Notes: a model not told the origin generated them from the sequence alone. 64,000 nt of DNA from Streptomyces durocortorensis (GCF_016901035.1 NZ_JAFEUF010000002.1:44152-108151), one strand, 5' to 3'; shown: positions 22,554-33,881, numbered from the stretch's first letter. Numbers and translations are program-made.

Positions 22554-24101
22554 TTACATGAACTTCTTGAACTCGTCCGGCAGCTCGAAGTTCTTGTCGT
22601 CCTGGGCGGGCAGGCCGAACGCGCCGCCCTGGGCCGCCTGCTCGCGGCGCTCCGCGGCGGCTGCCTCCTCGGCCTTGCGCTTCATGGGGTTGCCGCTCTT
22701 GCGCTTGCCCTTGGCCTGCTTGACCTGCTTCTTCTGACGGCCGGGGCCGCCGCCCATCCCGGGCATCCCCGGCATCCCGGGCATGCCGCCGCCCTGGGCC
22801 ATCTTCGACATCATCTTGCGGGCCTCGAAGAAGCGCTCCACCAGGCTCTTGACCGCGGAGACCTCGACGCCCGAACCCTTGGCGATACGGGCCCGGCGCG
22901 AGCCGTTGATGAGCGTCGGCTCGGCGCGCTCCTTGGGGGTCATCGACTTGATGATCGCGGCGGTGCGGTCGATGTCGCGCTCGTCGATGTTGTTGATCTG
23001 GTCCTTGATCTGCCCCATGCCGGGCAGCATCCCGAGCAGCTTGGAGATGGAGCCCATCTTGCGGACCTGCTCCATCTGGGCCAGGAAGTCGTCGAGGGTG
23101 AAGTCCTTCCCGCCCTTGCTCGACTGGAGCTTCGAGGCCATTTTGGCGGCCTCTTCCTGGCTGAACGTCTTCTCCGCCTGCTCGATCAGGGTGAGCAGGT
23201 CACCCATGTCGAGGATGCGGGAGGCCATCCGGTCCGGGTGGAACGCGTCGAAGTCCTCCAGCTTCTCGCCGTTCGACGCGAACATGACCTGCTTGCCCGT
23301 GACGTGGGCGATCGACAGGGCCGCGCCACCGCGGGCGTCGCCGTCGAGCTTGGAGAGGACCACGCCGTCGAAGCCGACGCCGTCGCGGAAGGCCTCGGCG
23401 GTGTTGACCGCGTCCTGACCGATCATCGCGTCGACGACGAAGAGGATCTCGTCGGGGCTGACGGCGTCGCGGATGTCCGCGGCCTGCTGCATCAGCTCCT
23501 GGTCGATGCCGAGGCGTCCCGCGGTGTCGACGATGACGATGTCGTGGACCTTGGCCTTGGCGAACTCGATGGAGTCCTTGGCGACCTGGACCGGGTCGCC
23601 GACGCCGTTGCCCGGCTCGGGGGCGTACACCGCGACGCCGGCGCGCTCGGCGACGACGCTCAGCTGGTTGACGGCGTTGGGGCGCTGGAGGTCACAGGCG
23701 ACGAGCAGCGGGGAGTGGCCCTGGCCCTTGAGCCAGAGGCCGAGCTTGCCGGCGAGCGTCGTCTTACCGGCGCCCTGGAGGCCGGCGAGCATGATCACGG
23801 TGGGGGCGGTCTTGGCGAACCGCAGCCGCCGGGTCTCGCCGCCGAGGATGGAGACGAGCTCCTCGTTGACGATCTTGACGACCTGCTGGGCGGGGTTCAG
23901 CGCCTGGGAGACCTCGACGCCGCGCGCCCGCTCCTTGACGTTGGCGATGAAGGCCCGGACCACGGGCAGGGCGACGTCGGCTTCCAGCAGGGCGATACGG
24001 ATCTCGCGTGCCGTGGCGTCGATGTCCGCCTCGGACAAGCGGCCCTTGCCCCTGAGGTTCTTGAAAGTCGCGCTAAGGCGGTCGGAGAGAGTATCGAACA
24101 C
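22554..24101 (-). CDS. ffh: Signal recognition particle protein Ffh (SRP54)
   Basis: N-domain from MFDTLSDRLSATFKNLRGKG, GTPase with the P-loop GLQGAGKTTLAGKL (about 107-120), DTAGR and TKLDGDARGG-type G motifs. The methionine-rich M-domain (MASKLQS to MSKMAQGGGMPG) has a Met-Pro-Gly repeat. It binds 4.5S RNA and signal sequences of nascent chains and delivers them to FtsY, encoded about 8 kb away. Length of 515 is normal for Streptomyces. It stands alone between two strong terminators. Confidence 0.97.
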   Translation of the reverse strand: MFDTLSDRLSATFKNLRGKGRLSEADIDATAREIRIALLEADVALPVVRAFIANVKERARGVEVSQALNPAQQVVKIVNEELVSILGGETRRLRFAKTAPTVIMLAGLQGAGKTTLAGKLGLWLKGQGHSPLLVACDLQRPNAVNQLSVVAERAGVAVYAPEPGNGVGDPVQVAKDSIEFAKAKVHDIVIVDTAGRLGIDQELMQQAADIRDAVSPDEILFVVDAMIGQDAVNTAEAFRDGVGFDGVVLSKLDGDARGGAALSIAHVTGKQVMFASNGEKLEDFDAFHPDRMASRILDMGDLLTLIEQAEKTFSQEEAAKMASKLQSSKGGKDFTLDDFLAQMEQVRKMGSISKLLGMLPGMGQIKDQINNIDERDIDRTAAIIKSMTPKERAEPTLINGSRRARIAKGSGVEVSAVKSLVERFFEARKMMSKMAQGGGMPGMPGMPGMGGGPGRQKKQVKQAKGKRKSGNPMKRKAEEAAAAERREQAAQGGAFGLPAQDDKNFELPDEFKKFM

Positions 24102-24179
24102 GGCGCTCGTCGGTCCTCAGGGTCGGGGTCGGGGGCTGGTCAATCGCCCTCCAGGGTATCGGTCCCCCGGAGAACACCA

Positions 24180-24213
24180 AGCCCTCGCCCGGATACGGAG
24201 CCGGGCGAGGGCT
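24180..24213 (-). terminator. Terminator of the amtB-glnK-glnD operon
   Basis: A 13-bp perfect stem (AGCCCTCGCCCGG with its complement) and 8-nt loop lie 21 bp past the glnD stop and ahead of the ffh start. Confidence 0.85.
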
Positions 24214-24233
24214 GGACAAAAGCGTCGTACGTG

Positions 24234-26693
24234 TCAGCCGAGGGCCTTCTCGACCTCCCGGGCGACCTCGGCGGCCCGGCCCGGGGACAGCGGTTCGCCG
24301 TCGGTTCCGGTGACGTAGAAGGCGTCCACGGCGTTGGCGCCGAGGGTGGAGACATGGGCGCTCCGCACCCGTACGGCACTGCCTTCCAGGGCGTTTCCGA
24401 TCCGGTGCAGCAGGCCCGGGGCGTCCTGGGCGCGGACCTCGATGACGGTGGCGCGGCGGGAGCCGGCTGCGGCGACGGTGACCCGGGGCGGCGGGGCCTT
24501 CACGCCTCGCCTGCGCGGATAGGCGGCCTCGCGCTCGGCGAGACGGGCCCGGATGTCCAGGGAACCGTCCAGGGCGCGTACGAGGTCGGCGCGGAGGCGG
24601 GCGGCCTGCGGGAGAGAGCCGTACTCGGCGGCGACCCGCCAGCTGAGCAGCAGCAGGTCCGCCTTCTCCCCCAGCTCGTTGGGCAGCTCCACCGCGCGCA
24701 GGTCGGCGGCGCGCACGGTGAGGCGGTGCAGGGCGAGGACTCCGGCGGCGGCGGGCAGGACGCCGGGGCGGTCGGGCAGGGCGATGAGGAGTTCGACGCC
24801 GACGGGTTCCACCTCGCCGTCCCCGGCGGGCTCCTCGGGCTGGGTGTGCAGGGCGAGGACGGGTTCGCCGGTGCGCAGGGCCTCGATGGTGAGGCGTTCG
24901 TGCTCGGCGCTGGGCGCTTCTTCCTCGGGTTCATCGGGGAACTCCCCGGCGAGGACGGCTCCGACCCGTTTGACCAGGTCGGCGACGAGGGAGGCGCGCC
25001 AGGCGGACCAGGCTGCGGGCCCGGTGGCGAGGGCGTCGGCCTCGGTGAGGGCGTGCAGCAGCTCCAGCGTGGAGGCGGTGGAGACGGCTGCGGCGACGGA
25101 CTGCACGGTGGCGGGGTCGTCGAGGTCGCGCCGGGTGGCGGTGTCGACGAGCAGGAGATGGTGGCGTACGAGGGTGGCGATGACGCCCACGTCGTGCTTG
25201 TCGAAGCCGATCCGGGTGGCCATGTCCCGGGCGATGACCTCACCGGCCACCGAGTGGTCGCCGGGCCAGCCCTTGCCGATGTCGTGCAGGAGGGCCGCGA
25301 CCAGGAGGAGGTCGGGGCGGTGGACGCGGCGGGTGAGGGAGGCGGCACGGACGGCGGTCTCCACGAGGTGCCGGTCGACGGTCCAGGTGTGGACGGGGTT
25401 GCGCTGGGGGCGGCAGTGGACGCGTTCCCAGTCGGGCAGCAGCCGGGTGACGATCCCTTCCGCTTCGAGCGCCTCCCAGACGCCGACGGTGGCCTCCCCC
25501 GCGCCGAGCAGGGTGACGAGTTCCTCGCGGGCCTCGGGGGGCCACGGGAGCGGCAGCGGCCGGGCGGTGGTCGCCAGGTGGCGTACGAGGTGGCGGGAGA
25601 GCGGGAGTCCGGCCTCGGCGGCGTCCTCGACGGCGCGCAGGGTGAGGATCGGGTCGCGTTCGGGGCGGGCGGCGCGGGCGAGGACCACTTCGCCGTCCGC
25701 GTCCACCACGCCGTCGGCGAGCGGGGTGCGCTCGGGGGTGGGTTTGGTGCCGAGGCCGCCGCTGAGCAGGGCGCGGAGCTTCGGGCGGGCCGAGCGGGCG
25801 CGGAGCACCCGGTTGACCTCGCGCCAGGTGACGTCGGTGGCGTACGAGACCGTCCGCGCGGCCTCGTAGACCTGGCGCAGCAGGGTGTCGGCGTCGAGGA
25901 GGCCGAGGGCCTGGGCGACCTGGTCCTGTTCCTGGAGGGCGAGGCGGTCGGTGGCGCGCCCGGTGGTGAGGTGGAGGGCGTCGCGGGCGTCGAGGAGGGT
26001 GCGGCGGGCCCGGTCGAGCCCTTCGCGGGGGGCGTCGGCGACCCAGGAGGCGGCCACCGCGCGCAGGGCGGTGGCGTCGCGGAGACCGCCGCGGGCCTCC
26101 TTGAGGTCGGGTTCCAGGAGGAACTGGAGCTCGCCCATCCGCTCCGCGCGTTCCTGGCACAGCTCGTGGAGGGCGGGGAGGCGTTTCGGGGCCTGGTTGC
26201 GCCAGTCGGCGAGGATCGCGGTGCGCAGCGAGGCGACGAGGCCGAGGTCGCCTGCGACCGGGCGGGCGTCCAGCAGGCCGAGCTGGACCTTGAGGTCCTC
26301 GCCGGCCGTCTTCCGGGCTTCGCCGGGGGTGCGTACGGAGTGGTCGAGGGCCAGGCCCAGGTCCCAGACGGGGTACCAGATGGCGTCGGCGAGGGCGGCG
26401 AGGGCCGCCGCGTCGGCGCTGCCGTCGTGGAGGAGGAGCAGATCGAGGTCGCTGCGCGGGGAGAGCTCGCCGCGACCGTAGCCGCCGACGGCGACGAGGG
26501 CGGCGCCGCGTACCCCGGTACGGGTGGTGGCGGCGGTGAACAGGCCGGTGAGCCAGTCGTCGGTGAGGCGGGCGAGGGCCGCACGGCGCGGGGGGGGGGG
26601 CCGCGCCTCCTGCTGGAGGAGGCGCAGCCGGGCCGCCGCGTAGCCGCTGGGTTCCGAGCCTTCGGTTTCGGTGGTCACTTCGGTAGTCGTCAC
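24234..26693 (-). CDS. glnD: PII nucleotidyltransferase GlnD
   Basis: Bifunctional enzyme that modifies and demodifies GlnK in response to nitrogen. The nucleotidyltransferase motif GGYGRGELSPRSDLDLLLLH is near residue 80; a metal-dependent HD domain (LVAALLHDIGKGWPGDHS) is in the middle; two ACT domains follow (LIALPDRPGVLPAAAGVL and IEVRAQDAPGLLHRIGNA). In S. coelicolor the homologue adenylylates rather than uridylylates GlnK. The GTG at 26693 is used; the long upstream frame shadows glnK and amtB. An 11-base G run (26590-26600), encoding prolines near residue 33, is a possible sequence-error site. Confidence 0.95.
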   Translation of the reverse strand: MTTTEVTTETEGSEPSGYAAARLRLLQQEARPPPPRRAALARLTDDWLTGLFTAATTRTGVRGAALVAVGGYGRGELSPRSDLDLLLLHDGSADAAALAALADAIWYPVWDLGLALDHSVRTPGEARKTAGEDLKVQLGLLDARPVAGDLGLVASLRTAILADWRNQAPKRLPALHELCQERAERMGELQFLLEPDLKEARGGLRDATALRAVAASWVADAPREGLDRARRTLLDARDALHLTTGRATDRLALQEQDQVAQALGLLDADTLLRQVYEAARTVSYATDVTWREVNRVLRARSARPKLRALLSGGLGTKPTPERTPLADGVVDADGEVVLARAARPERDPILTLRAVEDAAEAGLPLSRHLVRHLATTARPLPLPWPPEAREELVTLLGAGEATVGVWEALEAEGIVTRLLPDWERVHCRPQRNPVHTWTVDRHLVETAVRAASLTRRVHRPDLLLVAALLHDIGKGWPGDHSVAGEVIARDMATRIGFDKHDVGVIATLVRHHLLLVDTATRRDLDDPATVQSVAAAVSTASTLELLHALTEADALATGPAAWSAWRASLVADLVKRVGAVLAGEFPDEPEEEAPSAEHERLTIEALRTGEPVLALHTQPEEPAGDGEVEPVGVELLIALPDRPGVLPAAAGVLALHRLTVRAADLRAVELPNELGEKADLLLLSWRVAAEYGSLPQAARLRADLVRALDGSLDIRARLAEREAAYPRRRGVKAPPPRVTVAAAGSRRATVIEVRAQDAPGLLHRIGNALEGSAVRVRSAHVSTLGANAVDAFYVTGTDGEPLSPGRAAEVAREVEKALG

Positions 26694-26722
26694 CCAGATG
26701 CCTTCCGTTCGTGGGCCGTCGG

Positions 26723-28410
<1,688 letters not shown>

Positions 28411-28515
28411 CGGCGTCTCCTCGTCGTCGGTGCGGCCGCGGCGTGCGGGGGAATGCTGCGGGACCACTGGGAACAGGTGCGGGCCGGTTATGAGCCACGA
28501 GGTTGACGGAGGGCC

Positions 28516-28553
28516 GTTTCATGGGATGCCGCACGATGTTTCGCGAGCGTGAC
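28516..28553 (-). promoter_or_regulatory. Tandem GlnR-binding box upstream of amtB
   Basis: Read on the plus strand the site is GTTTC-n6-TGCCG-n6-GTTTC-n6-GTGAC with exact 6-nt spacers and 22-bp period (28516, 28527, 28538, 28549). On the minus strand this is GTCAC-n6-GAAAC-n6-CGGCA-n6-GAAAC, which follows the known GlnR consensus (GTnAC-n6-GAAAC, often doubled), with one degenerate half-site. It is placed just ahead of amtB. Confidence 0.8.
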
Positions 28554-28779
28554 GAAGAGGGATCGCGTGTTACGGCCGAATGAATCCGGGGTGGCGCGTC
28601 CGGTGCGCTGCCTACCATGCAGCGCACGCCGCATACGGTGCGGTTGAAACGCCCGAGGGGCCGTTCCTGGGCCCGGAAAGCACGAAACCGGCCACGGCGA
28701 CCCTCCGTGTGACCAGGCGATGGGGGAGCCGAGTCGGGGTGTACGGAAGGGGCGCCGCGGCCGGGGCCTCGGGTGCCGG

Positions 28780-30255
28780 TCAGACCGCTTCGGCGGTCTC
28801 CGGCAGCTGTTCGTGGAGCAGCTCGGTGAGCCGGGCGACGTCGGCGACATCGCCGAAGTCCCTGGCTGCGGTGTCGACGGTCTTGCGCAGGCGGGTGTTG
28901 ACCCGCTCGGAGCGGACCTTCTTGGCGATCTTCAGGGCCTGCCCGGCGAGCACGGTGGACTGCTCCGGCTCGCGCTGGAGGAGATGGACGGTGGCCATGC
29001 CGATGAGGTTGAGCGCGTAGGAGCGCTGGTGCTCGTCGTCCTCGCCGAACAGCTCGACGGCCTTCTCCATGACGGGCTCGCTGAGCGAGGCGTAGGTGGG
29101 GCTGCGGCCGGCGACATAGGCCAGGTCGCGGTAGGAGTGGGCGTTCTCGCCGTTCAGCTCGGCCTCGGAGAAGAAGCGGATCCAGTCGGGCTCGGGCTCG
29201 CCGTCGAGTCCGGCGTCCAGGAAGGTGTCCTCGGCCATCCGGACGGCCCGCTTGCACTTGCTGGGCTGGCCCATGTTGGCGTAGGCGCGGGCCTCCATCG
29301 CATACAGCATGGCCTGGGTCCGCGAGGTGGCGCAGTCGCGGCTGCCGTACTGCGCGAGGTGGATCAGCTCCAGGGCGTCGTCGGGGCGGCCCAGGTGGAT
29401 CATCTGGCGGCTCATGCTGGAGAGGATGTAGCTGCCGAGCGGCTTGTCCCCGGCCTCCTTGGCGGCGTGCAGGGCGAGCACGAAGTATTTCTGGGCGGTG
29501 GGCTGGAGGCCGACGTCGTAGCTCATCCAGCCCGCCAGCTCGGCAAGCTCAGCGGCGCAGCGGAAGAGCCGCTGGGCGGTGGGGCCGGGCTGGGGCTCCT
29601 GGAGCAGGTCGGTGACCTCGTGCAGCTGTCCGACGACGGCCTTGCGGCGCAGCCCGCCGCCGCACTGGGCGTCCCACTGCCGGAACATCGCAGTGGTCGA
29701 CTCCAGCAGGTCCAGCTCGGGCCGCGAGAGTTTGGAGGGGCGGTGGTCGGCGGCCGGGGCCTCCGGTTCGCCGGTCCCCTGTACGGGCACGGGCACCAGC
29801 CAGCGCTGCATCGGCTCGATGAGCGCGGGCCCCGCGGCCAGCGCCAGCGAGCTGCCGAGGAAGCCGCGCCGGGCGAGCATCAGGTCACTGCGGGAGAACT
29901 CGCTGAGCAGGGCGACGGTCTGCGGTCCGGCCCAGGGCAGGTCGACCCCGGCCACCGAGGGTGACTGGTGAGCGGTGCGCAGCCCGAGCTGTTCGACGGC
30001 GACGACGGCTCCGAAGCGCTCCGAGAACAGCTCGGAGAGGATGCGGGGAATCGGCTCCCGCGGCTGCTCGCCGTCGAGCCAGCGCCGCACCCGGGAGGTG
30101 TCGGTGCTGATGTGGTGGGCGCCCATCTGCCGCGCCCGTCGGTTCACCTGGCGCGCCAGCTCGCCCTTGGACCAGCCACTACGCACGAACCACGACCCCA
30201 ACTGCCCGTTGGGACGCTTGCCCGCATCCGTGTCGCCTGCGCCGCTGCCACTCAC
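28780..30255 (-). CDS. nsdA: NsdA-like TPR regulator of development and antibiotic production
   Basis: The N-terminal part has an HTH-like module (WSKGELARQVNRRARQMGAH, then DTSRVRRWLDGEQPREPIP). A hydrophobic segment (RGFLGSSLALAAGPALIEPM) follows, then TPR-like helical repeats from about residue 220 to the end (for example YFVLALHAAKEAGDKPLGSY and ALELIHLAQYGSRD). This matches NsdA, a negative regulator of sporulation and antibiotic synthesis, which is next to amtB in S. coelicolor. The start is set at the GTG at 30255 with GGATGGGGG upstream; an ATG ten codons earlier is possible. Confidence 0.8.
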   Translation of the reverse strand: MSGSGAGDTDAGKRPNGQLGSWFVRSGWSKGELARQVNRRARQMGAHHISTDTSRVRRWLDGEQPREPIPRILSELFSERFGAVVAVEQLGLRTAHQSPSVAGVDLPWAGPQTVALLSEFSRSDLMLARRGFLGSSLALAAGPALIEPMQRWLVPVPVQGTGEPEAPAADHRPSKLSRPELDLLESTTAMFRQWDAQCGGGLRRKAVVGQLHEVTDLLQEPQPGPTAQRLFRCAAELAELAGWMSYDVGLQPTAQKYFVLALHAAKEAGDKPLGSYILSSMSRQMIHLGRPDDALELIHLAQYGSRDCATSRTQAMLYAMEARAYANMGQPSKCKRAVRMAEDTFLDAGLDGEPEPDWIRFFSEAELNGENAHSYRDLAYVAGRSPTYASLSEPVMEKAVELFGEDDEHQRSYALNLIGMATVHLLQREPEQSTVLAGQALKIAKKVRSERVNTRLRKTVDTAARDFGDVADVARLTELLHEQLPETAEAV

Positions 30256-30683
30256 TGGAACGCCCCCATCCCGCTGAAACCTCATCGCGCGAACCATTAT
30301 CAGAATGCCGTGCATCGGTGCTGTCCGTACGGGAGTTGGACACCCTCGAACAGGAAATCGGGTTGCCTGCGGCATACCCGTGGGTGCACATACTCCCAGG
30401 GTTCGTGTACCGACGGTAATCCTACGATCACCCCTCCCGCGAGGGGAATTGAAGAAACGCCACCATTCGCCACCCCTTCGAATGAACCCGACTGCCGCTG
30501 CACGCGCTTGACTTGAGGGATCAGGGCCGAGGGCGAGCGGACGGAAGCACTCGGGGGCGCGTACACCGTATTGCACTCCCTTTCGCACTACCGCGCACGC
30601 CACTCGATCGAGTTGCAGCGACGGAGGGTTACCCGAGCGACGCGGGTCGTAACCACCGGCGAGCCGGACCCGTTGGAGGGGGC
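30256..30683. other. Divergent intergenic region nsdA / primase-polymerase-like gene
   Basis: About 430 bp, moderately A/T-richer than the genes, lie between two divergent genes. A perfect 12-bp palindrome ACTCGATCGAGT at 30602-30613 could be a regulator site for the right-hand gene. Promoters are expected but not assigned. Confidence 0.4.
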
Positions 30684-31331
30684 ATGGGCTTCACGATCGG
30701 CGGCATCCGGGAGATGCGATCCGGTGCGCGGCGACGCCACCGCGGCACCGAGGGCACGGCGGTGGCCGAGTACACAGGACTGTGGGGCTGGGCGGTGACG
30801 CCCGGAGCACGGGCCGAGGCCGGCGCCTGCTCGTGCGGCGACCCGGTGTGCCCCTCCCCCGGCGCCCACCCCTTGGGTTTCGCCGGGGAGGTCCCGGCGG
30901 GCACCGGCCTGGACCGCGCGGCGGACGCCTGGGCGCAGACGCCGGGCGCCGCGATGCTGCTGCCGGTGGGCCGTTCCTTCGACGTCCTGGACGTCGCGGA
31001 GCAGGCCGGGCGGCGGGCGCTGGTGCGGATGGAGCGGATGGGGCTGCCGCTGGGCCCGGTCACGGTGACGCCGACCGGGCGGGCGCAGTTCTTCGTCGCC
31101 CCCGGGGCCGCCGCCGAGCTGCCCGAGCTGCTCTACCGGATGGGCTGGGACGACGCGGGCCTCGACCTGCGCGCCCTGGGCCCGGGGACGCACATCACCG
31201 CCCCGCCGTCCGACCTCGGCGGCCTCGGCCCGGTCCGCTGGCTGCGGCCCCCGGTGCTGGACACGGCGGCCGCTCCCCCGCAGGCGCGGCTGCTGCTGGG
31301 GACATTGGCGTACGTCTGCCACCGCTCGTAG
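30684..31331 (+). CDS. Bifunctional primase/polymerase-like protein (215 aa)
   Basis: The start ATG at 30684 has a strong GGAGGGGG site. The protein resembles the N-terminal prim-pol domain fold: LWGWAVTPGARAEAGACSCG, then PSPGAHPLGFAGEVP, then MLLPVGRSFDVLDVAEQAGR, and near the end GPGTHITAPPSDLGG. It lacks a helicase part and the catalytic acidic pattern is not obvious (only one DVLD), so activity is uncertain. It is a core Streptomyces gene between nsdA and ftsY. Right after its end the sequence shows a tandem repeat and a homopolymer block. Confidence 0.65.
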   Translation: MGFTIGGIREMRSGARRRHRGTEGTAVAEYTGLWGWAVTPGARAEAGACSCGDPVCPSPGAHPLGFAGEVPAGTGLDRAADAWAQTPGAAMLLPVGRSFDVLDVAEQAGRRALVRMERMGLPLGPVTVTPTGRAQFFVAPGAAAELPELLYRMGWDDAGLDLRALGPGTHITAPPSDLGGLGPVRWLRPPVLDTAAAPPQARLLLGTLAYVCHRS

Positions 31332-31370
31332 CCCCCTGACCTGCCACCGCTCGTACCCCTGAGCGGAAAC

Positions 31371-31435
<65 letters not shown>

Positions 31436-31453
31436 TACCGGATGCGGGCCGTT

Positions 31454-32647
31454 TCAGTCGCCGATCAGTGCGTCCACGAAGGCGCCCGGCTCGAACGGGG
31501 CAAGGTCGTCCGCCCCTTCACCGAGGCCGATCAGCTTCACCGGTACGCCCAGCTCGCGCTGGACCGCGATGACGATGCCGCCCTTGGCGGTGCCGTCGAG
31601 CTTGGTGAGGACGATGCCGGTGATGTCCACGACCTCCGCGAACACCCGGGCCTGGACGAGACCGTTCTGTCCGGTGGTGGCGTCGAGGACGAGCAGGACC
31701 TCGTCCAGCGGGCCGTGCTTCTCCACGACGCGCTTGACCTTGCCCAGCTCGTCCATGAGACCGGTCTTGGTGTGCAGTCGGCCCGCGGTGTCGATGAGGA
31801 CGACGTCCGCGCCCTCGGCGATGCCCTCCTTGACCGCGTCGTAGGCGATCGACGCCGGGTCGCCGCCCTCGGGGCCCCGGACCGTACGGGCTCCGACGCG
31901 CTCGCCCCAGGTCTGGAGCTGGTCGGCGGCGGCGGCGCGGAAGGTGTCGGCCGCGCCGAGCACCACACTGCGGCCGTCGGCGACGAGCACCCGGGCCAGC
32001 TTGCCGGTGGTGGTGGTCTTGCCGGTGCCGTTGACGCCGACGACCATGACGACGCCGGGGGTCTCCGCCCCACCCTCGGTCTTGACCTCGCGGTCGAAGT
32101 CCGGGCCGAGCAGGGTGATCAGCTCCTCACGGAGCAGGGTGCGCAGGTCGTCCGGGGTGCGGGTGCCGAGCACCCGGACGCGCTCGCGGAGCCGCTCGAC
32201 CAGTTCCTGGGTGGGGGCGACGCCGACATCGGCGGTGAGGAGGGTGTCCTCGATCTCCTCCCAGGTGTCCTCGTCGAGGTTGTCCCGGGAGAGCAGGGTG
32301 AGGAGCCCCTTGCCCAGGGAGTTCTGCGAGCGGGCGAGCCGGGCCCGCAGGCGGACGAGCCGGCCGGCGGTGGGCTCGGGGACCTCCAGTGCGGGGGCCT
32401 CGGCGACCGGGGCCTCCTCCACGGGCGCGGTGGCGTCCGGGAGGCCGACTTCGTCGATGGTGCGCCGCGCTTCGTCGCGCGGCGCCTCGGCCTCCTCGCC
32501 GACCTGCGGTTCGGCGGGAGGGGTGATGGTCGGCGTGGACGGCGGCGGGGGCGGCAGCTGCTTCTTCTTGCGGCTGCCGACCACGAGCCCGCCGACCAGG
32601 CCGACAGCGACCAGGGCGATGACTACAGCGAGGATGACGATTTCCAT
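31454..32647 (-). CDS. ftsY: Signal recognition particle receptor FtsY
   Basis: The N-terminal membrane anchor (MEIVILAVVIALVAVGLVGG) is typical of actinobacterial FtsY. An acidic, Pro-rich linker follows, then the NG domain: VVMVVGVNGTGKTTTTGKLA (P-loop), GAADTFRAAAADQL, VVLIDTAGRLHTK and LTKLDGTAKGG, ending GADDLAPFEPGAFVDALIGD. It is the receptor for the Ffh-ribosome complex at the membrane. Confidence 0.97.
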   Translation of the reverse strand: MEIVILAVVIALVAVGLVGGLVVGSRKKKQLPPPPPSTPTITPPAEPQVGEEAEAPRDEARRTIDEVGLPDATAPVEEAPVAEAPALEVPEPTAGRLVRLRARLARSQNSLGKGLLTLLSRDNLDEDTWEEIEDTLLTADVGVAPTQELVERLRERVRVLGTRTPDDLRTLLREELITLLGPDFDREVKTEGGAETPGVVMVVGVNGTGKTTTTGKLARVLVADGRSVVLGAADTFRAAAADQLQTWGERVGARTVRGPEGGDPASIAYDAVKEGIAEGADVVLIDTAGRLHTKTGLMDELGKVKRVVEKHGPLDEVLLVLDATTGQNGLVQARVFAEVVDITGIVLTKLDGTAKGGIVIAVQRELGVPVKLIGLGEGADDLAPFEPGAFVDALIGD

Positions 32648-32827
32648 AACCCGTCCAGTATCGGCCACGGCCGCGCCGCGGGCGCGGTCCCGGCTGACCC
32701 CCCGGCGATCCGGCCGATCCCTATGCACCTTTTGGCCGCAATACGGACACCGCCCCCTACTCTTCTGATACTTCGTCAGGTACGGTGCGGCCGCCTGCCC
32801 TGCCCGCCCGGCGAAGGGACGCCCCTG

Positions 32828-33814
32828 ATGGCCTTCACAGTGGTCCGGTTCAATCTCGTCGAACCCGACGCCACCCCCGTATCGCTCTCGGCCCGCTACC
32901 GCACCGCCCTGGAGATGGCGGCGTACGCGGACGAGCACGGTGTCGACACGGTGCAGACCGAGGAGCACCACGGGGTGGCGAACTCCTGGCTGCCCTCCCC
33001 GTTCACCTTCGCCGGAGCCGTCCTGGGCGCCACCCGCCGGATCGCGGTGACCGTCTCGGCGATCATCGGGCCGCTGCACGATCCGCTGCGGCTGGCGGAG
33101 GACATCGCGGTCCTGGACCTGCTGAGCGCGGGCCGGCTGGTGACGGTCGCGGGCATCGGCTACCGCCCGGAGGAGTACGAACGGGCCGGGGTCGAGTGGG
33201 GCCGGCGCGGCAGGCTCCAGGACGAGCTGCTGGAGACGCTGCTGGCGGCGTGGACCGGGGAGCCGTTCCCGTACCGGGGCCGTACGGTACGCGTCACCCC
33301 GCGCCCGTACACGCGCCCGCACCCGATGCTGCTGGTCGGCGGCAGCTCACGGGCCGCGGCGCGGCGGGCGGCCCGGCTGGGGCTGCCGCTGTTCCCAAGC
33401 GCGCACCTGCCGGAGCTGGAGGCGTACTACCGCGAGCAGTGCGCGGCCCACGGGACGGAGGGTTTCTGCATGATGCCCGCGGCCGAGACGCCGCTGCTGC
33501 ACGTGTCCGAGGATCCGGACCGTACGTGGGCGGAGTACGGCGAGCACTTCCTGCACGAGGCGCGGACGTACGCCTCCTGGCAGTCCAAGGACATCCGCTC
33601 GGCGGTGCGCTCGGCGGCGACGACGGTGGCGGAGCTGCGCGAGGAAGGGGTGTACCGGATCATCACGCCGGACGAGCTGGCGGGTCTGGAGGCGGATTCG
33701 CTGGTGCTGCATCCGCTGTGCGGCGGGATGCCGGTGGAGGAGGGGTGGCGGAGTCTGCGGCTGTTCTGCGGGGCCCTGGCCCGGGAAAGGCCGGCGGCCC
33801 CGGCTCAAGGGTGA
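32828..33814 (+). CDS. LLM-class flavin-dependent oxidoreductase (luciferase-like)
   Basis: The start MAFTVVRFNLVEPD at 32828 has a GAAGGGA site. Bacterial-luciferase-like TIM barrel features are AAYADEHGVDTVQTEEHH, IAVTVSAIIGPLHDPLRLAE, LLSAGRLVTVAGIGYRPEEY and the C-terminal PMLLVGGSSRAAARRAARLG. Such enzymes use FMN or F420; which one, and the substrate, cannot be told. It ends in the terminator shared with glcP. Confidence 0.87.
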   Translation: MAFTVVRFNLVEPDATPVSLSARYRTALEMAAYADEHGVDTVQTEEHHGVANSWLPSPFTFAGAVLGATRRIAVTVSAIIGPLHDPLRLAEDIAVLDLLSAGRLVTVAGIGYRPEEYERAGVEWGRRGRLQDELLETLLAAWTGEPFPYRGRTVRVTPRPYTRPHPMLLVGGSSRAAARRAARLGLPLFPSAHLPELEAYYREQCAAHGTEGFCMMPAAETPLLHVSEDPDRTWAEYGEHFLHEARTYASWQSKDIRSAVRSAATTVAELREEGVYRIITPDELAGLEADSLVLHPLCGGMPVEEGWRSLRLFCGALARERPAAPAQG

Positions 33815-33828
33815 GCCGGGGCCGCCGG
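33791..33828. terminator. Bidirectional terminator, 17-bp stem
   Basis: CCGGCGGCCCCGGCTCA pairs perfectly with 33812-33828 around AGGG. The stem includes the stop codon of the flavin enzyme gene and faces glcP. Confidence 0.85.
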
Positions 33829-33881
33829 TGAAGAGGAGAGGGGCAGCGGGGGGTGGCCCGTCTCCTCCAGCCAGGGGGGGG

